This document shows positions 1 to 12,052 of a stretch of DNA of 64,000 nt, piece after piece. This stretch comes from Pyrenopolyporus hunteri (lineage: Eukaryota; Ascomycota; Sordariomycetes; Xylariales; Hypoxylaceae): contig CADCXC010000009.1 in assembly GCA_902806595.1 (NCBI GenBank), positions 1,426,001-1,490,000 of the forward strand. The letters run 5' to 3'. Every line of letters starts with the position of its first letter. Position 1 is the stretch's first letter. The notes beneath the pieces were generated by a model. It had not been told where the DNA came from. It was given only the letters and a program-made list of their open reading frames with translations, and made no database searches. Both the position numbers and the translations under genes were made by a program.

Positions 1-429
1 CGCGCGCGCACCGTCACGGTCCGCGGCCAGGCCTGGTCCGACCTCCCGCTGTTCCTGCGCGGCGGCACCGTCGTCCCCGTGCGCGCCGAGCCCGCCATGA
101 CCACGGCCGAGGTCCGCAGGAAGCCCTTCGACATCCTCGTCGCGGTCGGCAGGGATGGCAGGGCTAGCGGCAGCTTGTACCTCGACGACGGCGTGAGCGT
201 CGAGCAGCCGGCCGTCAGCGAGATCAGCTTCGAGTACGCGGATGGCGTGCTGGAGATCGACGGCACGTTCGCGTATAGGGGTGATGATAATGAGGAGGTA
301 AGGGTTGCGACGGTGACGTTTTTGGGCGTGGGGTGCGCTGGTAAGAGCGATGGGAAGACGGGGGTTACAGTGCGGGTGGATAGGCCGCTTACGGAGCCGT
401 TTAGTGTGCGGGTTGGTGGGAAGGCGTGA
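1..429 (+). CDS. GH31 alpha-glucosidase, C-terminal fragment
   Basis: The frame is open from base 1 to the TGA at 427-429, so this is the last 142 residues of a protein that starts outside the window. The segment LPLFLRGGTVVPVR (about residues 15-28 of the fragment) matches the strand that follows the catalytic barrel of glycoside hydrolase family 31. The later LYLDDG fits the YxDDG turn of the C-terminal beta-sandwich in the same family. GH31 enzymes of this type release glucose from alpha-glucosides and are usually secreted or vacuolar in fungi. The catalytic aspartates lie upstream of the window, so substrate and activity cannot be judged. GC is high through the first 240 bases and falls towards the stop. 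An alpha-xylosidase or other GH31 subtype cannot be excluded. Confidence 0.88.
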   Translation, partial: RARTVTVRGQAWSDLPLFLRGGTVVPVRAEPAMTTAEVRRKPFDILVAVGRDGRASGSLYLDDGVSVEQPAVSEISFEYADGVLEIDGTFAYRGDDNEEVRVATVTFLGVGCAGKSDGKTGVTVRVDRPLTEPFSVRVGGKA

Positions 430-2119
430 GAGGAGGCGGAGGGGATATGGGATTAGATTTATATAGGTATATATATATGCTATGGGGCTTTATATAATGT
501 ATATGATTATGACATAATGGACCTTTTTTTATCGTGATTGTTGCTGGTTGAAGTGGCCCCTTTTCGTCTTGTAAGTCACCCCCCTTTTTTCAAATTTGTA
601 TCTCCGGGCTCTACATCTCACAGGGGAAATGGCCAATAGTCGAAATCCATCATTACGATCATAATAATAATAGGTAGGTAGGTTACATAGCGGCCATTTT
701 CACAACTATGTTCGATCGGTTTGCTTAGTCGCTTACTAAGTCAGGGGATCCTAGAGTCGTCCGGCCCGGTGGCAGATATTTGATCTCGATATATCCGCTC
801 TCGGCCCCTGATGTAATGTTAGTCTGTTTTAGTTAGATGTCAGCTGGGACTAGATACCTCGTGGGATTCCTGTGATTTATTGGAAGGATAGCTAGTGATA
901 GTGGCCTTTTTCTACCGTTTTTCTTTTCTGGCTCGTGGTACGCCTCGTTTCCAGAAATAGGGGTACATACATGCCTACCTACCTAGGTACTTAGGCATAT
1001 ATAGTATTAGGAGAAACGACTCTTCGTAGTCCATACCCTCATCTTAAGCCCTGATGTGATGCTTTCGTCGGGCATATTAAGACCCTACGATTCTCCCACA
1101 GCACTCGCCGCCCCGTTCCAAGTGCCGGGAATATGCGGCGCCTTTAAACTTTTACGTATTAGAGTGTCCCCTTTGGCGGACATCATCTCGGTGACCAAAT
1201 GAGGCTCGGCAAGAACCACTTTATCGGCTTTCTGCCACGCAATCAAGTCGCTGTCCCGATTTTCTCCCCCACGGGGTTGTGCGTGATTTTTCCGGGGAAA
1301 TCTGGCTTGGACACCGAGACCGGTGGTACACATGGTCTGGCCGCTCGACACCGAGGATGTTTGCGGAATTAGATACTGGGGTTGGGCTATGTTAACGACA
1401 GTGTTGGCGGCCGGGTGAGGAGCGATCGGTTGCTTTGTATGGTAATATTTAGCCAGTTGAGAACCACGGCATCGTACATCTAGAGAGAGTAACCTGGTAG
1501 GTAAGCTTCAAATAGAAAGGGTCCTAGGTAATCGATAGATGAAGACAAGAACAGAATTACCAAGATTTAATGAATTCGTAAGATAGAATGGGCGCGGGTT
1601 GAGCTTATATAGAAATCGCATAGGACATCATCTCGACTCGTGCCGAGTAGAAACCCGAAGGAGGGTCATTGGTGAAACGAAGGCATCCTACGGCTTAGCA
1701 TTCCAGCTCAGGGGGGCTAATGCAGATACTGTCTTCCTTCACCGACCCATAAAATTTTATCGTCACGGCGACAGCGGACGAAGGACTACGAGGGTACGGG
1801 CAGGACTTGTGATTGGCTCCAGCGTTGCCCGTGTGAAGTTGACAAACAAACTTGACTGCTGCGCTCTGCAACTACCCTACTCGAACTGTCTTTCTTGAAA
1901 AGGCCAAACAATCCAAGGGCCGGACAAGTGTGACATTACAGGAAGCACTGACTCTTTCCCTCACTGTGTTTCCCACATCCGCTATTTTTTTTTTTTTTTC
2001 GGGTTTCTAAATTCGAACAATCGTCCCTCGTCCCCCAACCTTACCTCATACGCAGCCATCCACCTCATCGAGTAAACAAGCATTGTTAACCTCGATCAAC
2101 ATCGACAGCCACGGCAGCC
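430..2119. other. intergenic, no supported gene
   Basis: A 1.7-kb spacer between the GH31 gene and the next + strand gene. It contains AT-rich 3' flank, an ATA microsatellite near 660, a TACCTACCTAGGTAC palindromic run at 974-993 and a run of 18 T at 1985-2002. Short open frames at 1085-1351 (-) and 1599-1898 (+) show no recognisable protein features. Confidence 0.6.
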
Positions 2120-3511
2120 ATGGATGACACATCGGACCCCTGGGATATCTCGAACGGCACCTGCTACTTCGCCGCGAGCAAAACAGCTAAAAAGGACTAT
2201 CTTCCTTGCGGCAACGTCGCGGTCGGGCGGGACTGGCAGTGCTGCGCCGCCGGCGACACCTGCCTAGGGAATAATGCGTGTTACCACAAAGCCTGTGAGT
2301 CGTCCAGTATCTGCTAATGAGAATATATAGATCCCGCTTATGCTAACAGGTGTATTCCACGCATAGTTGACCTTACCTACCTAGCTGGCTGCACCAACCC
2401 CAATTATGACGCGCTCAGTTGCCCAGATAAGAGGCCGTACGGAAGCCAGCAATGGACAGGACTACATTCCTGCGAAGGTGACTCTGGTCTATGGATAGGA
2501 TGTAAGGAAACTCAAGATGTGCCCGGCTCGAAGCCGCCCGCCAAATGCATATGTTACGGGACTTCGGAAGTTCTATTTGACGATCCAATCTTCGACAAAG
2601 TCGGGCTACTCCCCGCGAGCCTCGGCGGGACCATCTCGTGGTATGATGGTATGAAACCGACGGAACCCGTGACGGAAACAACGAAGTCGGAGTCGACCTC
2701 GACACCAACTTCTGATTCATCCTCTACGTCAGCCTCGGAATCTTCCACAACATCGTCCTCGGGCTTCTCGAGTTCCGCTGCGCCAGCAAACACAACAACG
2801 CCCAGCGGCAGCCCCGTCATACCTTTCAACAGCGGCAGCCCCGTCGTACCATTGTCCGATCAACCCGATCTATCCATCCCCGGCGGTACAGGACCGAGAC
2901 TTTCCACAGCAGCGCAGGCCGGCATCGGCGTCGGCGCAGGCCTCGGCGCCATGCTCATCGGCTGTCTACTGTACCTCGCGCTGGTCCTACGTCAGCGACA
3001 CAAGGCCAAGAACCGCAACACCACCAACGGCATCATTAGCAACAACAACCCGACAGCCCAGCCCACTCTCCCCAACATCGATTACAGCCCCCTCCACCCC
3101 TTCTCGCCGCCCGCGCAGCCACAAGCAGCGCACATCAACCCCAGCCCCGGGCCCGGTCCGACCGCACCGGCCTCCTCGGGCTTCAAATCGGAGCTCCCGG
3201 CCGACGAGCCGCGCAGCGCCAGCAGCACCATGCACACGTTCCCGTACCCGTACCTAGCCTCGTCGGCGTCGACCCCCTCGTCGCTGGTATCGTCGCCCTC
3301 GACCGGCTCCCAGCACCAGCAGCAGCGGCGGTACACGGCGTACAACCCGACGCTGCACGGCAACTACGCGGAGAAGCGCGAGAGCGAGCGGGCGCCGCTG
3401 GGCCCCGGTCCCGAGGCCCCGGTTTCCCCGCTGACCCCCGGCGAGCAGGGCGAGGGCAATTTGGCGGGGGCGGCGATGATGCCGTCGCCTATTCGGGAGA
3501 TGGAAGGTTGA
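2120..3511 (+). CDS. Cys-rich single-pass membrane protein
   Basis: Two exons, 2120-2294 and 2367-3511, give 439 residues. The intron has a GTGAGT donor, a TGCTAAC branch site and a GCATAG acceptor, and the join restores a continuous Cys-rich domain (YHKA-FDLTYLAGCTNP). Residues 1 to about 115 hold about 13 cysteines and an NGT glycosylation sequon. A Ser/Thr-rich stalk follows, then one membrane segment at about residues 241-264 (AGIGVGAGLGAMLIGCLLYL), a basic stop-transfer (RQRHKAKNR) and a Pro/Ser-rich tail. The order resembles fungal wall-sensor or Mid2-like proteins, but the N-terminal domain is that of an uncharacterised family common in Pezizomycotina. No classical signal peptide precedes the ATG, so either the membrane segment acts as a signal anchor or an upstream exon is missing. 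Function unknown. Confidence 0.82.
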
Positions 3512-4082
3512 GTTGGTTAGGAGGGGTGTTGGGGAAGGGGGGGTGGGGATGGGTTACGAGATACGAAAGGGATGGGGAGGGATAAGCAACTAAGTCAGGC
3601 GTCATTGGGCGTTCAGGGTGTCCATTCTCGTATATGGCTGTTAAAAGCTTTGATTTATCGCTGGCTTTAAGCCGTTGCTGTTCATAGGAATCAACGTTCG
3701 CCAGAGCTGTGAAGCTAGAGGTAGCAGGTCGCAGTTGAAGTTGATGACTCGAGGATGATTGGCGGTTGATAAAGTGATGTGTAGCCTAGACACATAAACG
3801 GTATATGTGAATGAATGCGAACGGTTATGCACTAAAAGCGTTACCTAAAGTACCTTACATGCATAAATATTGCCGTCTCGTTCCGTCTCCTCGCCGGGTT
3901 AACCCGCATCTTCTACCCATTCTATACAATACATACCTGGTACCTACCTACCTACCTACCTAGGTACCTATGTATCCTCCATCGTAACCTCAGTATGGAC
4001 TTTTCTCTTTCAGATCTTAAATCTCGTCTAAATAAAGTAAAGAGACGAAGGCTCTAGCTACATATTATGGTTCTAGATAGCC
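3512..4082. other. intergenic spacer
   Basis: A 570-bp spacer. It carries a long TACC/TAGG palindromic run at 3937-3970. The last 60 bases before the next ATG are AT-rich. No gene seen. Confidence 0.6.
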
Positions 4083-5237
4083 ATGGCAGATCATACAACA
4101 GTAAAGCGTCCCGGCCTCCACCAGCGTGAGGTATTCTACGTCGGGGGCCAATACGTACGCGATAGTAACGGCGATCATAAATTACAGGGACAGATGTACG
4201 TTGAGAGGCTTATTCCCATAGAAGCAGATAAACGGGAAAACAGACCTTTTCCTATCATCTTCATTCACGGCGGAACAAGGTCCGGCACGGTAAGGTCGTC
4301 TCAAGCTCATATTCTACTCTCATTCGATCATAACGTATATAACTTCAATTAGGACTGGCTTACGAAGCCCGACGGCCAGCCGGGCTGGGCCTCGTATTTC
4401 CTATCCCAGGGGTTCGAATGCTACCTAGTCGACCTACCGTACCGCGGCAGAAGCCCGTGGAATCCGAGCATAGGGAAAATGGTCGGATACCCCGCCGAAT
4501 CCGTCCAGAGGATGTTCACAGCCTGCCGGGAATTCGGGACATGGCCGCAAGCCAAGCTGCACACCCAATGGCCCGGCACCGGCAAGATCGGCGACCCCGT
4601 GTTCGACCAGTTCTACGCGTCGGCGCTGCAGATGCTCAGCGACCCCGTGCTGCAGGAGGAAGCCTCCCAGGCGGCGTGCGCCGCGCTCCTCGAGCGCGTC
4701 GGCAAGCCCGCCATCCTCGTCGGGCACTCGGCCGGGGGATCCGTCCTCTGGCTCGCGGCTGACGCGCGCCCGGACCTCGTGCGGATGATCGTGGCCCTCG
4801 AGCCCAACGGCCCGCCCTTCTTCAAGGTCGGCATGAAGACCGGGCCCGGCGCGCCCTACGGCGTCGCCAACGCGCCCCTGACGTACGACCCGCCCGTGGC
4901 CGACCCGCGCTCCGACCTAAGGAGAGCGACTGTCCCGGCGCCGTCGCCGCATGCTGTGGACTGCGTGGCGCAGGCCGGGTCGCCGCCCCCGAGGCAGCTG
5001 GTCAACCTGACGCGGACGCGAGTGCTGGTCGTGACGGGCCAGGCGTCGTATCATAGGCAGTACGATTGGGCCACCGTGCGGTACCTCCGGCAGGCTGGGC
5101 TCGCGAACGTGGAGCATCTTTACCTGGAGGAGAAGGGTATACTCGGGAACGGCCACATGATGTTCATGGAGAAGAATAGCGACGAGATCGCGGAGGAGGT
5201 GGTGAGATGGATCGATTCGCACGCGCCTAGGCCTTAA
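4083..5237 (+). CDS. alpha/beta hydrolase
   Basis: Exons 4083-4289 and 4353-5237 encode 363 residues. The intron (GTAAGG...TTCAATTAG) removes an early stop and joins HGGTRSGT to DWLTKPDGQPGW. The fold is an alpha/beta hydrolase: an oxyanion-hole HGG after a hydrophobic strand (IIFIHGG), the nucleophile elbow GHSAGG with Ser195, and a late GNGH whose His337 suits the catalytic base. The acid residue is probably in the segment around VTGQASYHRQYD. There is no signal peptide or membrane segment, so it is probably cytosolic. This subfamily (with VDLPYRGRSPW after strand 4) is widespread in fungi and poorly characterised. An esterase or lactonase role is possible, but the substrate cannot be told. 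The coding sequence is GC-rich, unlike the desert that follows. Confidence 0.87.
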
Positions 5238-8200
5238 GGGGCGTTGCGGCCGGGGTCGAATTTTGCGTCTCATTTTTCTCGCGTTACATGGCGAATGCTC
5301 TAACGGTCGGTTCGACGGCGTATTCGTTTGCGAAAATTTTCTGTTTGATTAGCAGCGACTGGGTATGGCGCCTCTAAGCAGAACTATTAGATAGGTAGAT
5401 ACCTCTTATTGAGCATGTCAGCTCCGAGATGAAGAGGTGGGCAGACGGACTCGGGTATCGAGGCGAGTGGTAGGGTCACTACCCGCAACGACCTCCTATC
5501 TCGGCGCCACTAAAAATAACCATCTATGCCGTGTGACAGTGTTAGAGGCAGGTTTCCAACGAGGCCTGTCTCCGACGCACGGCAAAACCTGTACCAATTT
5601 AAGCGCTATGTATGTCTTAGACAACGTCGACGCCTCACAGTATGGGTAGGGGGTAGGTTCAGCCCAGCGGCACGGGGGGTGTCGGAACCGTTGCTCAGCT
5701 CTATACATACGAGTGTCACCAACAACCCTGGACTAGAAGTACAGTACCTTTAACTATCGGCGGGACACAGCTAGCTTGTTGGAAGTAATGTTTCACAGGT
5801 CAGCTTTCTAATACAACTGAGGTCACGATGAATCCGACCGGCACGGGTGACGGAGTGACTACCCAAAACACATGGAATTAAAACAGGGGTCGGCCGATAG
5901 GTCACTTACGTGGGAGCATGAGTCAAAATCACAAGTGAAAACCTGCAAATCACCAGTTGAAGGCGATAGCCCAACGGCGAGGAGGGATAAGATATTACCT
6001 CTTAAGATTAGCATTGGCGAAGACCGCCTTGGCTTCACGAAGCGAAATGTCTACCCCAGTCAGTTAGTAGTCGAGAATGCTTGTACCTATCAACCTGAAT
6101 TAATAACTAGGGTTGTACTTAATCATGGCGACCGGTTACCGGAGTATTGACTGAAGAGTGCAGACATAACTCCTGATATGTCTGTCGTTTCGGTATGTCT
6201 GATGTTTGAAATGACGCTTCCCTTAATACCAGTCTAAAATATAACAGGCGTCTAAATCGTTCAATTTTTCACCCCTACTAGGAAGTTACGAATATTAGTC
6301 AAGTCTATTTTTCCTTTGATACTGGTGTCACTTCAAAGTGATAACTAAAGGGGTCGTGTGTAGCAAGGGCTGTTAGCTGGCGCAGATCTGAACGTTAGAG
6401 TATACCAAGTTCTATCCTATCCGGTAAACACTAATACTAAGTCATCCCATTAAATAAGCTGCGACAAGACCGCGGCTACTTATACTTGTACCGACGTTTA
6501 TAACTTTAGGTCCAAACATAGGTATGATGTAAGAGAAAAGGAGTATCCGGGGACTCGAAAGGGGTTATCTTTGACCACATTGAATGTAATAGGAAATACT
6601 ACACGAGCACCCCGAAACATATCGAATTAATCCGATTAGTTTCAAAATGTTGATCGTGAGTTTGCAAGTTGAAAGACCTGGGATCTCATGATCGACCTAA
6701 AATTTCTGATCTTCATCGAAGCGTCTCATTGAGGCGCGCTCTTCTCCCCCGTTTGGTGTGACGAGGATAGACCTATAGGTTGAGTATTACGGCATCATTG
6801 CCTAAAATATCACGCACCAGACTGGAAAGTCATAACACAGCCCCTTATCATGGCCATCAATTACGTCGACCATGCCTCCCGCTTTGAGCTGCTCCACCAC
6901 TTAAAGAGTGACGTAGGAAATTTCCCTTAAAATCACTAAGTTATATAGAGTCCTTTTACTCGACTTATACCTATCTTAATATCACGTCAATATCTAGAAA
7001 GGTCTCGTAGTTAGAACTAGATCATTTTCCCCAATCGGAGTATATGCTTCCCCCAAAGCCTTGACTAATCTGTGAGGTCTTCGGGAAACGCCCCGATCAG
7101 CTATCCGAGTCCATACTCTAGGCGACATCTTCTGAGTCTTACTGCCAACTTCGAGTACACTTCGTCAGTAGATTATCCAACACCTACTACTCTAGGTGTA
7201 AGTTGGTAGGTAACTGATATGCTGACGTATAGTAACCAGTCTAGAATACGTAAGAGGGTTTTAGCGTAAACGACATGACGAATGTGACCTGAGTCACACA
7301 GAGAATCGATCCGCACGTATAGCGGAGCCAGTTCGTTTAGTGACATTTCTCAAGACAGAGGGTTACATCAAAATAAACGTCCTCCCTAAAATGACATGTA
7401 CCGGTAAACAGGGACGGCCAGAACCATGGGAGCGCACTAATTCTGTGGGCTGAAACGGCCCACGCGAGGAAGTATAGTACTCTCGCCAGCGCCGGTGCGC
7501 TTTTAGGTGGCCCACTGGGCAGACAAGACATAAGTCTTAACAATCGAGACGTTCCATTCGTCGCACCGAACGTGGCTACCCACTTAGTATACCATAAATG
7601 GGCGCTGTTAGCCCTAGACCCCCATCTTTAGATATGTACTAGCATCCTACCTACAGCCAGTATATTCCTCAATGAGGAGCACTCGAGGACTTAGCTACTA
7701 GTTTTCTGGAACGCGAATCAGCGATGATCGGGCGGATTCCATACCCCTCATACGCTACCTACCTACCTACCTAAGTACAGTACTTCGTTGAGGTATGTAC
7801 GCTCTGTTGGCGGTTGAAATGCGATATCTGGCCCTGCCGACAAGCAATCGGAAGTTTATGACGTTTGATTTGGAGTCCGGGAGTTTCAGAGGGAGGATCG
7901 GTGATCTACCGGGGGCAGATCCTGAAGTTCCCCGAATAGCCTAGCTCTCGTGCACCGGACCCTATAAATACGGCGCCCGCCGGCATCAACCCAGTCAAAA
8001 ATTCCTCCGTTGCTTTTGTTATCAGGTTAGGACCAAAATGCCACTTGGTGGAAACGCCCAGTTCCCGTGACTTAGAGGAAACCGGTTGACTACCTACTAA
8101 CACACAAGCCTCACTCTACTAACCCACATGTACGGTACCCAACTCTACAAGACGTAGTCCGCTGCGTTTTTTGGGGGGTCGAATGGAAGCACATTTGACT

Positions 8201-11200
8201 CTGGATACAACCCCTCAATTTATGGGAACAGATTTGACGCCGCGTCGCCGACGGAGGAGAATAGAAGGATCGCAGAGCTAGCGTGGCACCACTCAAGTCG
8301 TATCGCTAAACATTGCTAATGCAGCCCAACGAGCCGTCGCGACTAAAGTCCGTTCGAAGCCACGGAATGGGACCGGCGCTGATAGAGCTGCCCGATTCTT
8401 ATGATGAAGGGGATCGGTCTTGTGGGCGAGACGTGAGGGTAAGGCGTCTAGCCACTCTGCACCTCCACACTCGCAGCTTGTAGTGTACTTACGTACTACG
8501 TGGCAGACGAACTCGACGCCAGCGTCGCTGCACAGGTAGGTATGCTGCCGCTTACGTGGGGGAGGGCGGAAGCCGACTGTCGCGGCTGTGTATGTAATAC
8601 TATGTACGTTATATGCTGGACTGATCTAGAGGGCTACTTACCTTATATAAGCCTGGTATACGATACCCCGTATAACCAATGGAGGAGGCGGGTTTGGATT
8701 TATACGAGGATTCGCTTGCTAATGACGTTTAGGGGAGGTAGGTAGCTAGCAAACCACAAACTGGGGTACGGAATTTAGATGATGTGCGTAAGCGGCGCAT
8801 ATTTTTCCCATTCGGTAGTTTGAAGCTATTTTTGAGCAAAGGATTCAATGACACGTTGTAGCATAGGGGGATATTTTTATTCGTGATGCTGATGTTGCGA
8901 CGACGGGATGATTCCGATTTTAAATGTTTACTTTTCTCATCTGGGAATGGCCCCCGTTCGCTGGAATTGTGATGACATATTTTGTCGGACCTCTTATCGA
9001 TTTGCCCAACCCACGGGGCAATCCAATCCATTAATTTCCTGCCCCGCGATGCGGGCGCTGGAATTTGAAAAAAGACGATTAGATTTGAGATAAGGGAAAA
9101 AGACCTAGGACCAGCGTCGGATCTCGGAAAGTGTTATCGTGTTCTAACGGGTAGATCCTCTTTTTTAGGTATTATCTGGAGGACACTCGGACTCGATGGT
9201 GTTTATCGTTGATGCTTGCCAGCGAACACGGACGTCAACATATGAGGGGCGACCCGAAACATTAGTAGGCGATTATAATGCGACTGGGGATGTCCACAAC
9301 CCACTCTTAAACTTCAAGAGATACAACGGCTGTAGTGAAGTCAGTAGAGACTGCGGTGATGCCGAGACGGATTTCGTTACCCATGAGGGAAGGTCTAGAA
9401 GCATGCCTAATCCGGGCAATGGAATCGAGTTTGCTTTTGCTCCCTGTCCCTTTTTTTTTTTTTTTTTTTTTCTTTGCGTGTGTTTATTTTTTGAAGATCG
9501 TCCTCTTCGGTCTTCTCGGACATCCATGCTTGTGCATACGCTCCATAAAATGTACCTGGGTATAGTAAATGATGATTACCCCGGACTGCCTGTGATGGTT
9601 GACCGGTTTGACGACGGTCGCCAGTGATTATCGGGGGAATTCAACCCATCTCTATTCGAGGTAAGGTATCACACACGGTCTTAATCTTAAATTTAAAGTA
9701 TGAACCTTATGCTGTCACAGGCCACCGTTTGACATATGCGCGATAGCACGTGCGCGACAGAGCGAAGATACGCAGGTGTACGCAGCTGTGTGTGCCGTAG
9801 ATGATGTGAGATCATCTTTAAAAAGAACCAAAAGGAATCAGAACCATATGGCCCAAGCTTTCTTCGGCAGGAAAGACAGGGGGGAGTCGAGGAGCGAAGA
9901 TCCGAAAAGATACTCCAAGGCACTAATTCAGGTACTCAGCCCTCCAACTCCCACAAGTGATGCATGAATCTCAATAATAAGATCGTAATATTCGCCTGTC
10001 GTAATTAAATTATTGTTTACTTTCCTTCTATTTGTTTACTTCCGTTTTTGGCCTATTTCGTCTCCGTAGCCATGATTTTTTATAAGATTTTTAATAAGGG
10101 AAATGTGATGAGTTTCGTTAGTGTAATTAATTCTGGATATCCCCGACCCTGATTCGCGAGGCGTGTACGGGAAAAAAAGACGAATGAGAAAAATAAATGA
10201 GGAGTTCATGGTGGAAGGCCGGCGTCTGTGTGGACAATTCGACGACGCGGGCTGATAAGTGGTGGGGGTTGTTTGAGGCTACGGCTGCGCAGCCCGCAAC
10301 TGGGGGGGTAGAGCTGCAGGCGTGCAGGGCGGGATGCGACTGGTACCTCGAGATATGGTAGGGGTAGGGATCAGCGCGCGTCAGGCGACGAAACATCCAT
10401 GTGGTTTCCTCTCTTTTCCCACAACTGGGGATCAGACTTGATCAGTTTACCCTGCCTAACCTTGCCTGGCAGCCCGCAGGAACCACCGTTATACTGTAAT
10501 ACTTTAAATTATCAGTTGCGCCGGGGCCTCAGGTTGAACAATGTAATTAGATCAATGCAGGGCGATAGAGAAGGAGGTAGCCAACTCAGGTCAAGTTAAT
10601 TGTGCCTAAGTTCCCATTATTTAGGTGCCTACATGTATTGGGTCATCTCTACACATATGTACCTAGGTAGGTACGTATATATAGGCAACCACACACGGAA
10701 AGAAACGAACCACAGCCAGGGAAAAAAAAAAAATCAGAAATCAAAAATCAAGTATCTCTTTACCTTGGTAGCAATCAACTGGAAAGGGGGCCTGCGTCTG
10801 CAGCTTTAGTAGAAGATCCCGAGGTGAAGAGAAGGCGGTCAGTGGACGATGGGCAGATAGACGGACGGCTGGGAAAAGTATTGTACAAACTGCAAAAGGG
10901 TACGAGGGTACCTGTACGCACATGTACCTTTTCTAAGTACCTAAGTACCCTACGTCTGTAACGCACGGTCTTTGGCCGGCGACAGGGGTTTAGGGAGGTA
11001 CCTGCTTGGTGGCGCACTCGCCTCCACACACGCGTCTCGAAATAAACAAACGCGCTTTTATAACCCCAAAAATCCCTGTTAGGCTCCTGTCCCTCTCCTG
11101 CACGATCTAACGAACTCAATGTACTGTACTTTCCTGGCTTCCCGCTTGGCGACGTACATCCTCTCCTCTCTACTGCAACCGACCGCTCCTTTTCTGCGAG

Positions 11201-12052
11201 ATCGTAACGAATCCAGCAGAATCCAGCCACTTCGTCAACTGCTCCCTCGTCTCCATCTTTCTGCCGAATTCGCCACAAATAACAGTTGATCTGTCAGGAG
11301 CGCGCGCGCCTACTTCTACTCACTCACTCACGTACGTACATACGCACATACACATACATACACGCATACATACGTGGAGCGCGTCCTTTGCCGCCAGGCC
11401 GTCTTTCCGTCTTCTTCTCCTGCTCGACACTTGCACCTACAACCAATCGACTAGTTCGACCTTGCGCTGGACCAGACTGGATGGCGGCTTCTGGCGCTTT
11501 TGTTGTGTGACCTGTTGGACAACTTTACTGACCAGAGTATTCAAAGAGTTATCAAGGGAAGGAGTGGGCGATCCGGCAGTCTCACCTCGAAGCCCAAGAC
11601 CTTGATTCAGCATGAACCGTTGAAGAAAGTTGAAGAAAGTCTTCGCGCTCGCCCTTGCTTGGTCTGACATTCCATATGTCCTGGGTTGATTAGTAGTCTA
11701 GCTCTACATTCCTGACCTAGCAGCATCTTTATACCATCTAAACGTTGATACGATTATCGCGACCCTTTCGCGCGTTTACGGCACCTGAATAGGAACCCGA
11801 GTTCCATTCTCCCCTCCACGGTTGTCTATCTACGGCACCTTGGCTCTCTGGCCTATCTCATCTCGACGCTTTCTCGGCCATCGACGAGCGCTCATCGCCG
11901 ACTTTGCTGTCGACTACATCGTCATCCACATCGTCACCCCCCCACATCGACATCGACATCGACATCGGCACATCCGTACATCGTCATCGGAACCGATAGA
12001 ATATTCCAGCTTGAATCTGACAGTGCTGCCACCTGATTACGATTTGGCAACA
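5238..12052. other. gene-poor region upstream of wee1
   Basis: A 6.8-kb stretch with no supported gene. From about 5.8 to 8.5 kb every frame is cut by stops, and the sequence lacks the microsatellites and homopolymers of its flanks, looking like long-decayed DNA. A TACCTACCTACC run lies at 7757-7775, 21 consecutive T at 9451-9471, and palindromic TACCTAGGTAGGTA at 10661-10674. From about 11.3 kb the sequence turns pyrimidine-rich, with ACGTACGTACATACG repeats (11330-11375) and CATCGA repeats (11943-11967). This is probably the promoter and long leader of wee1. The frame of wee1 stays open upstream to 11822 without an ATG. Confidence 0.55.
9451..9471. repeat. poly-T tract (21 T)
   Basis: Twenty-one consecutive T residues inside the desert. 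An open frame that runs across it is an artefact of the tract. It could mark a retroelement poly-A tail on the minus strand, but no element is recognisable beside it. Confidence 0.9.

Noticed and set aside
9196..9627. 143-residue plus-strand open frame
   Set aside because: It reads through a 21-T tract as poly-Phe, and no other part looks like a protein family.
10775..11278. 167-residue minus-strand open frame
   Set aside because: It lies in the wee1 promoter/leader, has no domain, no compositional bias of real coding DNA, and overlaps microsatellite sequence.
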